NCBI GenBank assembly: GCA_040905665.1
Contig: JBBDRD010000029.1
Coordinates: 43,293 to 107,292, forward strand
Length of the DNA: 64,000 nucleotides
DNA from: DASVCN01 sp040905665
Lineage (GTDB): Bacteria; Deinococcota; Deinococci; Deinococcales; Trueperaceae
Direction of reading: 5' to 3'
In this document: piece after piece, positions 7,680 to 16,130 of the stretch
Numbering within the stretch: position 1 is the stretch's first letter
Layout of the letters: every line of letters begins with the position of its first letter
Translations under genes and position numbers: made by a program
Notes under the pieces: generated by a model
Told to the model about the DNA's origin: nothing
What the model saw: only the letters and a program-made list of their open reading frames with translations
Databases searched by the model: none

Positions 7680-8411
7680 GTGGAGAAAGCACCCGACAAG
7701 CAGGAACTCAAGTACGAGGGCAAGGCCAAGAAGGTGTGGGAGACAGCCGACCCCGCTTTGTTGATCGTGGAGTACAAGGACGATGCAACCGCCTTCAACG
7801 CCCAAAAGCGCGGCACGATCCCCCAGAAGGGCGTAATCAACAACACCATTTCTACTCGGCTGTTCGAGCTGCTGGGAGAACAGGGAGTTCCCACCCACCT
7901 GGTTGCGAAGATCGGTGAGCGAGAGCAGCTGGTGCGCTCCGTTGAGATCGTCCCGGTCGAGGTGGTCGTGCGCAATCGTGCAGCCGGCTCGTTCGCGAAA
8001 CGGTACGGGGTTAAGGAGGGGGTCGAGCTTGAGCCGATCGTTATCGAGTGGTGCTACAAGTCTGATGAGCTTGGCGATCCGCCGATGAACGACGCCACTG
8101 CGGTGGCGCTTGGCTTCGCCAGTGAGGAGGATCTTGCTCAGCTCTTCGAGGCGACCGTCGCCGTAAACCAGTACCTATACGACTTCTTCGATCAACGCCA
8201 GCTCGACCTGGTCGACTTCAAACTCGAATTCGGACGCACGCCCCAGGGCGAGTTGCTCCTGGCCGACGAAATTAGCCCCGATACCTGCCGACTCTGGGAC
8301 ACCGGCAGTGGGGAGCGGCTCGACAAGGACCGCTTTAGGCGCGACCTCGGCGGGGTGGAAGAGGCCTATCGGGAAGTGCTGCGCCGGGTGCAGGAGGACG
8401 GGCATGCCTGA
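7680..8411 (+). CDS. purC: SAICAR synthetase (phosphoribosylaminoimidazole-succinocarboxamide synthase)
   Basis: ATP-dependent ligation of aspartate to CAIR, the step before PurB. 243 residues from GTG 7680: LKYEGKAKKVWET is the N-terminal ATP-binding strand, VEVVVRNRAAGSFAKRYG and the acidic EFGRTPQGELLLADEI and SPDTCRLWD blocks are diagnostic. I chose the GTG because it lies 6 nt from a TATAGT box and opens the family fold; the frame is open further upstream into purB but is not conserved-looking. Its last 8 nt overlap purS. Confidence 0.96.
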   Translation: MEKAPDKQELKYEGKAKKVWETADPALLIVEYKDDATAFNAQKRGTIPQKGVINNTISTRLFELLGEQGVPTHLVAKIGEREQLVRSVEIVPVEVVVRNRAAGSFAKRYGVKEGVELEPIVIEWCYKSDELGDPPMNDATAVALGFASEEDLAQLFEATVAVNQYLYDFFDQRQLDLVDFKLEFGRTPQGELLLADEISPDTCRLWDTGSGERLDKDRFRRDLGGVEEAYREVLRRVQEDGHA

Positions 8412-8661
8412 GTTTCGGGCCGTGGTCGATGTGATGCTCAAACGCTCCATCCTCGATCCGCAAGGAAGAACGGTCGAGACGACTCTCAAGCGGTTGGGCC
8501 ACGAGAACATAAGCGACCTGCGGGTGGGCAAACGAATCGAGATGCGCTTGAGTGGTGAGCGCGAGGCGCTCGAGCGCCAGCTCGACGAGGTGGCGCACAA
8601 GACGCTCGCCAATCCGGTACTGGAGGACGTCACCTTCGAGCTCATCGAGTTGGAAGGCTAG
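8404..8661 (+). CDS. purS: Phosphoribosylformylglycinamidine synthase subunit PurS
   Basis: Small subunit that bridges PurL and PurQ in the three-part FGAM synthase. 85 residues with VVDVMLKRSILDPQGRTVE and the LGHENISDLRVGK hairpin typical of PurS. ATG 8404 is preceded by GGAGGA inside purC and overlaps the purC end by 8 nt, so the two are translationally coupled. purQ and purL usually follow purS; here an unrelated hydrolase follows, so they must be elsewhere. Confidence 0.93.
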   Translation: MPEFRAVVDVMLKRSILDPQGRTVETTLKRLGHENISDLRVGKRIEMRLSGEREALERQLDEVAHKTLANPVLEDVTFELIELEG

Positions 8662-8666
8662 AGACG

Positions 8667-9506
8667 ATGCCTCGCCGGAGCGGCTCTTTCAAGGGCGGGG
8701 CTGGACTTACCCTCCACACGCTCGCCTGGCGGCCCGCTGCGAATGCGCGAGGCGTGGTCGTGCTGGCGCACGGCTACGGCGAGCATGCCGGCCGCTACGA
8801 CGACCTCGCTGGGGAGCTGACGGGGCGCGGCTTCGAGGTACACGCCCTCGACTTCGCGGGCCACGGCAAGAGCGCCGGCCGCAGGGGAGAGGTCGCCGAC
8901 TTCTATAACCTCGTGCGGGATCTGGGCGCGTTCGTCGATGAAGTGCGGAGCCAGACGCCGGGCTTGCGCTGTGGGCTGATGGGCCACAGCGTGGGAGGCG
9001 CCGTTTCAGCGATTTTATGCAGCCGTAGCCCGTCGCCTGTCGACGCGCTGGTGCTGAGCGCCCCCTACCTTCGTCACGGCGAGCCGGTGCCCCAGAGGCG
9101 CCTGAGGTTGCTGCAGCTGTTGGCTCGATTCCTACCACGCCTGGGCGTGAACCGAGTCGACCCCGACTACCTCTCGCGTCTTCCCGCCGAGGTCGAGGCC
9201 TACCGTAACGATCCGCTGGTGTTCCACGGTAAGGCCTCTGCGCAAACGGCGCTCGAGCTGCTAAAAGGGGTTCAGGCTCTGGAGTTGGCACCTCACCTCA
9301 CGGTCCCCCTGCTGCTGATCCACGGGAACCAGGACCGCATCGCCGACCCCGTCGCAAGCGGCGAGCTCTCAAGGCGGGTCGGTGTTAGCGACATGACCTT
9401 CGAGCTAGTGGCCGGGGGCTATCACGAGTTGCTCAACGATCTAGAGCAGGAGCGCATTCGTGAGCGCATCGGTGACTGGCTGGAGGCTCGGGTGACGCAT
9501 AAGTGA
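8667..9506 (+). CDS. Alpha/beta hydrolase, monoacylglycerol-lipase-like
   Basis: 279 residues of the serine aminopeptidase S33/lysophospholipase family. AHGYGEHAGRY forms the oxyanion region, GHSVGG (about 105-110) carries the nucleophile, HGNQDRIADP supplies the acid and GGYHELLND the catalytic His. No signal peptide, so probably cytoplasmic. It begins 5 nt after purS and is likely expressed with it, but a link to purine synthesis is not evident. The substrate is probably a glyceride or lysophospholipid. Confidence 0.82.
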   Translation: MPRRSGSFKGGAGLTLHTLAWRPAANARGVVVLAHGYGEHAGRYDDLAGELTGRGFEVHALDFAGHGKSAGRRGEVADFYNLVRDLGAFVDEVRSQTPGLRCGLMGHSVGGAVSAILCSRSPSPVDALVLSAPYLRHGEPVPQRRLRLLQLLARFLPRLGVNRVDPDYLSRLPAEVEAYRNDPLVFHGKASAQTALELLKGVQALELAPHLTVPLLLIHGNQDRIADPVASGELSRRVGVSDMTFELVAGGYHELLNDLEQERIRERIGDWLEARVTHK

Positions 9507-9579
9507 GCGGCGCCAAGGTGAGTGTCGCCTAAACGAGTGAGTGTCCTAGGCGAATAGCGCCAAAGTGAGCGGGCTCGCC
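9501..9579. repeat. Degenerate 14-18 nt repeats filling a convergent spacer
   Basis: Five imperfect units beginning AAGTGAGCGGCGCC fill the space between the hydrolase stop and the rlmI stop. The first unit contains the hydrolase stop codon. Later units carry further TGA/TAG triplets (AAGGTGAGTGTCGCC, TAGGCGAATAGCGCC). Units differ by small indels. Confidence 0.6.
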
Positions 9580-10725
9580 TCAGGCCGGCCCCAATACCCG
9601 CAGCACCATGAACTTGAGGTAGCGTCCCTCGGGAAAGTTCGCAGGCACGGGATGATCTATCGGCTGACCCGCTTCGTGGATTATCTGCGCCCGCACCCCG
9701 GCTTCCGCTACCGCCTCGGCCACTACCTGGCGGAACGCTTCGGGGGAGACCTGGGCCGTGCAGGATGAAGTTGCCAAAAGGCCCCCCTCCTCGACCCGTT
9801 CCAACGCCGACCGATTGAGGCGCCGGTAGGCACGCAGCGCTGCGTGCCGGCTTCGCTTCGCCTGCGCCAGCGAGGGAGGATCGCACACCACCAGGCCGTA
9901 ACGCTCCGATGGGGCGCTCGAGAGATACTCGAAGACGTCGGCCGTGACGGTGGCGTGGCGCTCCGAATCGAATCCGTTGAGCTCAACTGTCCTCACCGCG
10001 TCACGAAGGGCAGGTTCCGCCATATCGACCGACACGACCGCCTGAGCCCCGCCGGCGAGCGCCGCCACGCTGAACCCTCCGTTGTAGGAGAAGAGGTTTA
10101 GCACCTTGCGGCCGCTTGACATGGTCCGAACGGTGGCGCGGTTATCGCGCTGGTCGAGGAACAATCCAGTCTTTTGGCCCTCGTGGAGATTGGCCAGCAG
10201 CTTGAGGCCGTTCTCACTCACCGTCACCTCGGGCGGAGGAAGCTGCCCATAGTGGCTTTCCAAACCAACCTCGATCCGCTCGCTCACGCTACTGAGATCG
10301 AGCGCCGAGGTCAGCGCCTTGAGTACGTACGGGACCGCCTCCCTCACGCCTTGCGAGTAGATCTTGAGCACTGCGAAGCGGCCGTAGCGATCGACGACGA
10401 TGCCGGGGAGACCGTCGCCTTCGCCGTAAAGGAGCCGGTAGGCGTCGGTCCCTCTTTCTTCCAACCCGGAGCGCAGTTGCAGCGCTTCCAGAACGCGGTC
10501 GTTGAACCAGGGTCGTTCGGGAACCGCCTCGCGGCTAAAGACACGCACCGCGATCGCTCCCTCCTCGTCATAAATGCCAAAGGCGACCCCCCGGCCGGCC
10601 TCCAGCCGCACCCACTCCCCGGTGCGCAGAGAGTGGCGTGGCAACGCGTCCCGATAGATCCAGGGGTGCCCCGAAGCAACGGCCTTTTCCAGTTCCCGGC
10701 CCAGGTTCAGGGTCTTTAGCGCCAT
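9580..10725 (-). CDS. Class I rRNA methyltransferase, RlmI type
   Basis: SAM-dependent enzyme of the RlmI/YccW family, which makes 5-methylcytosine in 23S rRNA. The 381 residues show an N-terminal PUA domain (HPWIYRDALPRH), the middle GEGDGLPGIVVDRYG segment, and a Rossmann domain with NLFSYNGGFSVAA, VSVDMAEPAL, the VVCDPPS motif at about 280-285 and SSCTAQV, whose Cys is the expected catalytic residue. The gene overlaps the upstream UDG gene by 10 bp, so it is the third gene of a patB-udg-rlmI operon. The exact rRNA target is inferred from the family only. Confidence 0.85.
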   Translation of the reverse strand: MALKTLNLGRELEKAVASGHPWIYRDALPRHSLRTGEWVRLEAGRGVAFGIYDEEGAIAVRVFSREAVPERPWFNDRVLEALQLRSGLEERGTDAYRLLYGEGDGLPGIVVDRYGRFAVLKIYSQGVREAVPYVLKALTSALDLSSVSERIEVGLESHYGQLPPPEVTVSENGLKLLANLHEGQKTGLFLDQRDNRATVRTMSSGRKVLNLFSYNGGFSVAALAGGAQAVVSVDMAEPALRDAVRTVELNGFDSERHATVTADVFEYLSSAPSERYGLVVCDPPSLAQAKRSRHAALRAYRRLNRSALERVEEGGLLATSSCTAQVSPEAFRQVVAEAVAEAGVRAQIIHEAGQPIDHPVPANFPEGRYLKFMVLRVLGPA

Positions 10726-11414
10726 GGGCCAACCAAGCCGATCGCCCGGCTCAACAGCTCGTCGAGCATCTGTGCGGTGAGCCGGCCGGTATTGGTGTTC
10801 TGAAAGCTCGGGTGATAACAGTCGAGCAGAGGAACGGCGCCGCTGAACGACTCCAACTGGTGCAATGCGCCATGACTGAACGTGTAATCGCGCTTGACCA
10901 GACTGGCGCCGCGGGAGCGGAGGAGATCCAGGTAGCTGTTATGAGCGATGCCGCCCAGCGCCACTACCAGCCGTACTCGGGGGAGTCCGTCGAAGTCGTG
11001 CTCGAGCCACTTCCGGCAGTTGATCAGCTCGTCGCGATTAGGGCGATTGCCCGGTGGCACGCATCTCGCCGAGGAGGTGATCCACACGTCGCGCAAAGTC
11101 AGGCCGTCATCGACCGCTTGGGCCGTGGGGCGGCTCGCCAAGCCCGCTCGGTAGAGTGCGGGGTAGAGAAAGTCCCCGGAGGCGTCGCCCGTGAACATCC
11201 GGCCGGTACGGTTCGAGCCGTGTGCGCCAGGAGCGAGCCCCAGCAGCGCGATGCGGGCCGCCGGGTCACCGAAACCGGGTACCGGGCGGCCCCAGTAGGA
11301 TTCGTTTCGATATGTGCGCCGCTTCTCTCGTGCGATCGTTTCGCGGTGTTCCACCAAGCGCGGGCAGGCACGGCAGTTAGCGAGTTCGGGCGGCAGGGCC
11401 TCCATCACCGTCAC
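10716..11414 (-). CDS. Uracil-DNA glycosylase, family 5 (UDGb)
   Basis: Removes uracil and other deaminated bases from DNA. The 232 residues have four Cys placed for a [4Fe-4S] cluster (C14, C17, C118, C133), the family 5 motif GLAPGAHGSNRTGR with FTGD (residues 59-77), and the second motif YHPSFQNTNTGRLT near the end. Motif 1 lacks the catalytic Asp or Asn of other UDG families, as is normal for UDGb of Thermus. The start GTG at 11414 overlaps the patB stop as GTGA, which decides the start and indicates coupling. Confidence 0.88.
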   Translation of the reverse strand: MTVMEALPPELANCRACPRLVEHRETIAREKRRTYRNESYWGRPVPGFGDPAARIALLGLAPGAHGSNRTGRMFTGDASGDFLYPALYRAGLASRPTAQAVDDGLTLRDVWITSSARCVPPGNRPNRDELINCRKWLEHDFDGLPRVRLVVALGGIAHNSYLDLLRSRGASLVKRDYTFSHGALHQLESFSGAVPLLDCYHPSFQNTNTGRLTAQMLDELLSRAIGLVGPWR

Positions 11415-12610
11415 CGGCGCACCGCGAGCGCGTCCCGAATCTGTTCCAGCGCCTGGTTGAGAATCGTCTTCGAAGTAGCGAAGTTCAATCTGGCATAACT
11501 CTCAAGGCCAGGTTCCGCACGCTGCTCGGCTGCGTAGTGAACGGGCGGTCCGAAGTCGGGTCCGCCATTTAGTCCCACCTTGGCGTTGGCCAGAAGGAAG
11601 GGCGCTGCCGCTTCTTGGAGCCCGGCCTTCCTGAAGTCGAGCCACGCCAGGTAGGTTCCCTCGGGGGCGTGCAGCGCCACCTCGGGCAGTTCGCGTTCGA
11701 CGAAATCGATCAGGAGCCGGCGGTTGCCTCGCAGATAGGAGAGCGTGTTCTCGAGCCACTTATCGCCCTGGCGGTAAGCAGCAATTGTGGCGGCCTGGGC
11801 CAGGACATTGCCCGACACGACCAGCCCCTTTGCGGCCTCTCGAACCATATCCATTAGCTGCTGGTTGTGGCTAAAGGCGAAGCCGATCTTGAGGCCGGCG
11901 ATGTTGAACGTCTTGGTGGGACCGTAGAGGGTAAGCGTGCGCTGCGCGATCTCGTCGCCCAGAGAAGCGAGGGGGATGAATTCGCCGGCGAGCGTCAGGT
12001 CGGCATGCAGCTCATCGGATACCACCCATAGGCGGTGGCGCAGGACTATCTGGGCAAGGCGCTCGAGTTCATCGCGGCGGAACACCCGGCCGGTGGGATT
12101 TTGCGGGTTGCAGAGCATCAACAGCCGGGTAGACGGAGTGATCGCCTGCTCCAGTCCCTCGAAATCGAACTCCCAGCCCGCGTCGGTCAGGACCATTGGG
12201 TTGTAGACCGCTTCGCGCCCGCTTTCACGTACCGCCGCCATGAAAGGTGGATAAATGGGCGGCTGCACCACGACCCCCTCACCGGGTCCGGCAAGCGTCT
12301 GGGTGGCGAGGTAGAGCCCGGGGATGATCCCGGGCATCATCATCAGATCGTCGGGCTGAATAGTGAGGCGGTAACGACCGGCCAGTCGCCCGCATACCGC
12401 TTCGAACAACCCCTCCAATCCCGTTCGTGGTGGATAGCCCAGGTCGCCGGCCTGGGCGAAATCTGCAACTGCACGGCGTATTTCCTGGGCGGGTGGGAAA
12501 TCCATATCGGCGACCCAGCAGGCCAGCACGTCCTCGGGAAAGTGACGCCATTTGACGGAAGGTCGAGTGCGAAGCGTGTCCTGGGAGAGGGCGTCGAATG
12601 GGTGAATCAT
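11411..12610 (-). CDS. PatB/MalY-type C-S lyase (PLP aminotransferase class I/II)
   Basis: PLP enzyme that cleaves cystathionine or related C-S bonds. 399 residues from ATG 12610: WVADMDFPP (32-40) is the family hallmark, NPQNPTG (168-174) binds PLP phosphate, SDELHADL (208-215) carries the cofactor Asp, and Lys233 in GPTKTFNIAG forms the Schiff base. ATG 12610 was preferred to an upstream TTG at 12625 because a TAGACT -10 box lies 5 nt before it and would overlap the longer start. It is the first gene of the three-gene operon with the UDG and rlmI. Confidence 0.88.
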   Translation of the reverse strand: MIHPFDALSQDTLRTRPSVKWRHFPEDVLACWVADMDFPPAQEIRRAVADFAQAGDLGYPPRTGLEGLFEAVCGRLAGRYRLTIQPDDLMMMPGIIPGLYLATQTLAGPGEGVVVQPPIYPPFMAAVRESGREAVYNPMVLTDAGWEFDFEGLEQAITPSTRLLMLCNPQNPTGRVFRRDELERLAQIVLRHRLWVVSDELHADLTLAGEFIPLASLGDEIAQRTLTLYGPTKTFNIAGLKIGFAFSHNQQLMDMVREAAKGLVVSGNVLAQAATIAAYRQGDKWLENTLSYLRGNRRLLIDFVERELPEVALHAPEGTYLAWLDFRKAGLQEAAAPFLLANAKVGLNGGPDFGPPVHYAAEQRAEPGLESYARLNFATSKTILNQALEQIRDALAVRR

Positions 12611-12615
12611 GCCGG

Positions 12616-12621
12616 AGTCTA
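12616..12621 (-). promoter_or_regulatory. -10 box of patB
   Basis: TAGACT on the minus strand, 5 nt before ATG 12610. It is one half of a compact divergent promoter pair with the box at 12656. Confidence 0.55.
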
Positions 12622-12655
12622 CCAAGGGGCATTATCGAGTCCCGAGGCGCAGCGG

Positions 12656-12661
12656 TACACT
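12656..12661 (+). promoter_or_regulatory. -10 box of the esterase gene
   Basis: TACACT, 6 nt before ATG 12668. Only 34 bp separate it from the divergent patB box, so the two promoters must share flanking DNA. Confidence 0.55.
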
Positions 12662-12667
12662 CGGCCC

Positions 12668-13642
12668 ATGCAGCCCGAGATCGTCATACCCGATTGGGCA
12701 ACTCACACCCTTTCGGATCACACCGACATGGACCGGTCGCCTCACCCGGTCGACGCGAGCCGGGTCAGCAGTTTCCGGCTCGAGCTGCCCGATGACGTCT
12801 ATTTCGAGTACGCCTTCATCGACGAGGAGGGCAAGGTACGGGCCGATCCCGAAAACGACCTGCGAGGAGAGAACCCCTGGTTCGCCGATGTGAGCGCAAT
12901 CAAAGGTCCGGCCTATGAGCCGAACCGCTACGCATCATTGCCCGAAGAATCAGCCGGAGGAGCGCTCGATCGCCACAGAATCGAGAGCAGCCACCTGGAG
13001 GGGGTGCGCCGAGTCAACGTATACACGCCCAAAGGTCGGGCCAAAGAGACGCTTCCGCTGGTGCTCGTTCAAGATGGAACGGCCTTCTTGCGCCTGGCGG
13101 GGCTTCACCGGATACTGGAGGCGCTGCTCGACGAGGGGTGGGTGCGGCCCGCGCGTCTGGCGTTCATCGAGCCTGCCGACCGCACCAAGGAGTACGGCTT
13201 CGACGAGAGCTACCGCGAGTTCACCCTGGGCGAATTGCTTCCCTTCCTCGAGGCGAACTACCCGATGAGCCAGGAGCGAATTCTTCTGGGCGCCTCCCTT
13301 GGCGGCCTGGTTAGCGCCACACTGGCGCTCCTCTGCCCGAATGAGTTCTCCGCTCTGGCAACCTTCTCCGGCGCCTTTCTGGGAACGCCGGACGAGCGGG
13401 AGTTCTACCGTTCGGAACGGTCGTGGGTGCTGGATAGGGTACGCGAGCGCCCGAAATTGCCGCTCCGCTGGTACGCAGAGGTAGGCACGATCGAGTGGCT
13501 CACCAGCGTGAACCGCGAGCTGCACGAGGCGCTAGTCGAGAAGGGCTACGCCCACGACTACCGAGAACGCAACGCCGGGCACAACTGGACCAACTGGCGC
13601 AACGGCTTGGCCAGCGCGCTGGAGTTCGTCCTGGAGCCTTAG
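12668..13642 (+). CDS. Esterase of the enterochelin-esterase (Fes/D) family
   Basis: 324-residue putative serine hydrolase. The N-terminal 95 residues form an Ig/glycan-binding-like module (RLELPDDVYFEYAFIDEEGK), typical of Fes-like proteins. The catalytic half has LPLVLVQDGTAFL, the nucleophile Ser210 in GASLGG, and NAGHNWTNWR carrying the catalytic His. No signal peptide is present, so cytoplasmic. ATG 12668 was chosen for its TACACT box; the frame is open far upstream but only as the antisense of patB. The substrate is unknown; siderophore hydrolysis is one option, but no siderophore genes are near. Confidence 0.8.
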   Translation: MQPEIVIPDWATHTLSDHTDMDRSPHPVDASRVSSFRLELPDDVYFEYAFIDEEGKVRADPENDLRGENPWFADVSAIKGPAYEPNRYASLPEESAGGALDRHRIESSHLEGVRRVNVYTPKGRAKETLPLVLVQDGTAFLRLAGLHRILEALLDEGWVRPARLAFIEPADRTKEYGFDESYREFTLGELLPFLEANYPMSQERILLGASLGGLVSATLALLCPNEFSALATFSGAFLGTPDEREFYRSERSWVLDRVRERPKLPLRWYAEVGTIEWLTSVNRELHEALVEKGYAHDYRERNAGHNWTNWRNGLASALEFVLEP

Positions 13643-13679
13643 CTGCCCAACCGCGTTTCCCGCTGCACAAAAGCCGCGC

Positions 13680-13685
13680 TAGACT
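13680..13685 (+). promoter_or_regulatory. -10 box of fumC
   Basis: TAGACT, 6 nt before ATG 13692. Confidence 0.55.
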
Positions 13686-13691
13686 GGGCAC

Positions 13692-15116
13692 ATGGTGAAG
13701 CAAGGTTCTAGTTCGTCAAGTGAAGAATCGGGGCAGAGATACCGGGTCGAGAAGGACACGCTTGGGGAGGTCCTGGTGGCCGCCGACCGCTACTGGGGCG
13801 CTCAGACGCAACGCTCGCTCGAGAACTTCCGGATTGGCGAGCAACGGATGCCGATCGAAATCATTCGGGCATTCGCGGTTCTCAAGAAGGCCGCCGCGCT
13901 GGTCAACGCTCAGCTCACCGACTTCCCGCAGGAGAAGGCACAACTGATCGCTACCGTTTGCGGCGAGATATTGGCGGGGAAGCTCGACGATCACTTCCCG
14001 TTGGTGGTTTGGCAGACCGGTTCCGGCACACAAAGCAACATGAACGTCAACGAGGTGATCGCCAACCGAGCGATCGAGATCAGCGGCGGCGAGCTCGGCT
14101 CCAAGGCGCCGATACACCCCAACGACGACGTCAATCGCTCCCAATCCTCCAACGATACGTTCCCAACGGCGATGCACATCGCCGGTTACACCGCTCTGGT
14201 GGAGCAGCTGCTGCCAAGGGCGCGGGATCTGCAGGAGGAGCTCGAACGTAAGTCCGAGGAGTTCGGCTCGGTTGTCAAAATCGGCCGCACTCACCTGATG
14301 GACGCCACCCCCCTTACTCTTGGCCAGGAGTTTTCGGGCTACGCCGCCCAGCTGCGCAAGAGCATCGAGGCGATCGAGAATACTCTCCCGCACCTCGCCG
14401 AGCTGGCCTTGGGCGGCACCGCGGTAGGAACAGGCCTCAACTCGCCGGCAGGCTTCGCCGATCGCGTCGCGGAACAGATCGCCGGACTGACCAACCACCC
14501 CTTCGTGACCGCCGAGAACAAGTTCGAGGCGCTCTCGGCGCACGACGCGGTGGTCGAGGCTTCGGGCGCGCTCAAGCGGCTGGCGGTGGCGCTCTTCTCG
14601 GTGGCGAACAACATTCGCCTGCTCGGCTCCGGTCCGCGTTGCGGCATCGGCGAGGTCCGCCTACCCGAAAACGAACCGGGCTCCTCGATCATGCCGGGCA
14701 AAGTCAACCCTACTCAGGCCGAAGCGCTGACCATGGTCTGCGCTCAGGTGATGGGCAACGACTCGGCCGTCTCGGTCGCCGGCTCTCACGGTCATCTCCA
14801 GCTAAACGTGTTCAAGCCGGTGATGATCTACAACCTGCTGCTTTCGGCCCGCCTGCTGGGCGATGCGATGGCGTCGTTTCGCGAGAGGTGCGTGGTGGGA
14901 ATCGAGCCCGACCACTCGCGCATCAAGGCTCATCTGGACAACTCGCTCATGCTCGTCACCGCGCTCAATAGCCATATCGGCTACTACAAGGCGGCCGAGA
15001 TAGCCCAGAGCGCCCACCGGGAGGGCACGACCCTGCGGCAGGCGGGTATCGCACTCGGTCACATTAGCGGTGAAGAGTTCGACCGGCTGGTGGTGCCCGA
15101 GAAAATGGTGGGCTGA
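13692..15116 (+). CDS. fumC: Class II fumarate hydratase
   Basis: Interconverts fumarate and malate in the TCA cycle; iron-independent and oxygen-stable. 474 residues: SGTQSNMNVNEVIANRA and HPNDDVNRSQSSNDTFPTAM form the A and B sites, GRTHLMDATP follows, and the superfamily signature GSSIMPGKVNPTQAEA carries the catalytic Ser loop. N-terminal IEKDTLGEV-like context (VEKDTLGEVLV) and SLENFRIG are typical of fumarase rather than aspartase. The gene stands alone, with its own leaderless-type promoter. Confidence 0.96.
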   Translation: MVKQGSSSSSEESGQRYRVEKDTLGEVLVAADRYWGAQTQRSLENFRIGEQRMPIEIIRAFAVLKKAAALVNAQLTDFPQEKAQLIATVCGEILAGKLDDHFPLVVWQTGSGTQSNMNVNEVIANRAIEISGGELGSKAPIHPNDDVNRSQSSNDTFPTAMHIAGYTALVEQLLPRARDLQEELERKSEEFGSVVKIGRTHLMDATPLTLGQEFSGYAAQLRKSIEAIENTLPHLAELALGGTAVGTGLNSPAGFADRVAEQIAGLTNHPFVTAENKFEALSAHDAVVEASGALKRLAVALFSVANNIRLLGSGPRCGIGEVRLPENEPGSSIMPGKVNPTQAEALTMVCAQVMGNDSAVSVAGSHGHLQLNVFKPVMIYNLLLSARLLGDAMASFRERCVVGIEPDHSRIKAHLDNSLMLVTALNSHIGYYKAAEIAQSAHREGTTLRQAGIALGHISGEEFDRLVVPEKMVG

Positions 15117-15155
15117 GGGCGGTGGTTTGAGGGCGGTGGTTTGAGGGCGGTGGTC
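15114..15155. repeat. Three 14-nt tandem units starting at the fumC stop codon
   Basis: TGAGGGCGGTGGTT twice, then TGAGGGCGGTGGTC. The first three bases of the first unit are the fumC stop codon itself, so every unit carries a stop. Confidence 0.92.
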
Positions 15156-15206
15156 GCCTATATGCGCAGCTAGATGGACAGACAGGCGACCCTGCACGCG
15201 GTTGCC

Positions 15207-15962
15207 TCAGTTGCGCTCGTCGATAACCTCGGCGTCCTCGGGAATGTAGGTGACATCCTCGGCGGACAGCCCTCCATCGCGCCGGAAGTTTTCGACAAAC
15301 AGCTCCGCCAGAGTTTGGCCGTCGCCCCCCGTGAGGACGAGTTGGGTGGGAACCCAGGTGCCCTCTTCGACCGTCGCCAGTACATGGTCGATGGTCGCTC
15401 CCTCCTCGCTGTTGTCGAGCCGCAGTTCGTAGGCGCCCGGCTCGTAGCCCACCAAGCTCGCCTCCCAACCGGCGAACAAGGCGTCGAGGTCGAGGGAGAG
15501 AGTGAAGCCTTCGCTCGGCCCCTGCCCGGTTGTTTCCTGCTCGCCCATTTCCTGCCCGCCTATTTCCTGCCCGCCAAGGAATCCACCGAGAGCGTCGGGA
15601 TCGTTGGCATCGAACACCGTCACCTGATTGGTCAGGAAGATGTAGTTGTAAACAGCATCTCCGTCGAAAACGATCACGTTGTCGGCCAGCGCGTCGGGCT
15701 GGATGAAATAGGCGCGTCCCGCCCTTTCGCCGGGAACCACCTCGATCTCCACTTCCAGGTTGATGCTGCTGCCGTCCGGGTCGAGAAGCCTTCCGGTAAG
15801 CAGGAAGCTCGCGTCCTGCGCAGTCTCCGCCGCCTCCGTCATCTGCGCCAGCACCTCGTCGGCAGTCAGATCCTGAGCCAGCGAGACGCCGGATAGTGCG
15901 ATGGAGAGGGCGGCCAGCATGGCCGTAAGCAGGGGGCGAGACTTCCGCGAAGCGATCTTCAT
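15207..15962 (-). CDS. Exported LolA-like lipoprotein-sorting domain protein
   Basis: 251 residues with a clear signal peptide (Lys/Arg-rich start, then LLTAMLAALSIALSG, cleavage after SLAQ). The mature part resembles the LolA/LolB half-barrel: an N-terminal amphipathic helix (TADEVLAQMTEAAE), repeated strands such as GRAYFIQPDALADNVIVFDG, and W/V-rich edges near the end. Such proteins bind lipid acyl chains in the periplasm. Residues about 128-142 are a GGQEI/GGQEM linker coded by 15-nt repeats. ATG 15962 is set by AAGGAG 5 nt upstream; the frame extends further but without a better start. Function inferred from fold resemblance only. Confidence 0.7.
   Translation of the reverse strand: MKIASRKSRPLLTAMLAALSIALSGVSLAQDLTADEVLAQMTEAAETAQDASFLLTGRLLDPDGSSINLEVEIEVVPGERAGRAYFIQPDALADNVIVFDGDAVYNYIFLTNQVTVFDANDPDALGGFLGGQEIGGQEMGEQETTGQGPSEGFTLSLDLDALFAGWEASLVGYEPGAYELRLDNSEEGATIDHVLATVEEGTWVPTQLVLTGGDGQTLAELFVENFRRDGGLSAEDVTYIPEDAEVIDERN
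15533..15577. repeat. Three 15-nt tandem units in the LolA-like gene
   Basis: TTTCCTGCTCGCCCA, TTTCCTGCCCGCCTA and TTTCCTGCCCGCCAA, coding on the minus strand for GGQE-type pentapeptides much like those of the secreted protein at 1-559. Confidence 0.88.
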
Positions 15963-16100
15963 ATGAACTCCTTCATCTAGGCAGTTGCCACTCGTATGCC
16001 CGTTTCTGTCTTTCACTTTGACGGAAAGCGAGCCCACTGTATGTCCACAGTAGATGAAGGACCCTTAAGTATGCGCACACGCCCCGGCAAACCCAGGTGC

Positions 16101-16106
16101 TAGTCT
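16101..16106 (+). promoter_or_regulatory. -10 box of the PEGA protein gene
   Basis: TAGTCT at 16101; a start about 7 nt later would give a short leader containing AAGGAGAG before ATG 16131. Confidence 0.45.
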
Positions 16107-16130
16107 CCCATTCGTGAAAGGAGAGGGTTC

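Noticed and set aside
12035..12667. Upstream extension of the esterase reading frame
   Set aside because: Antisense of patB. The promoter box and conserved start point to ATG 12668.
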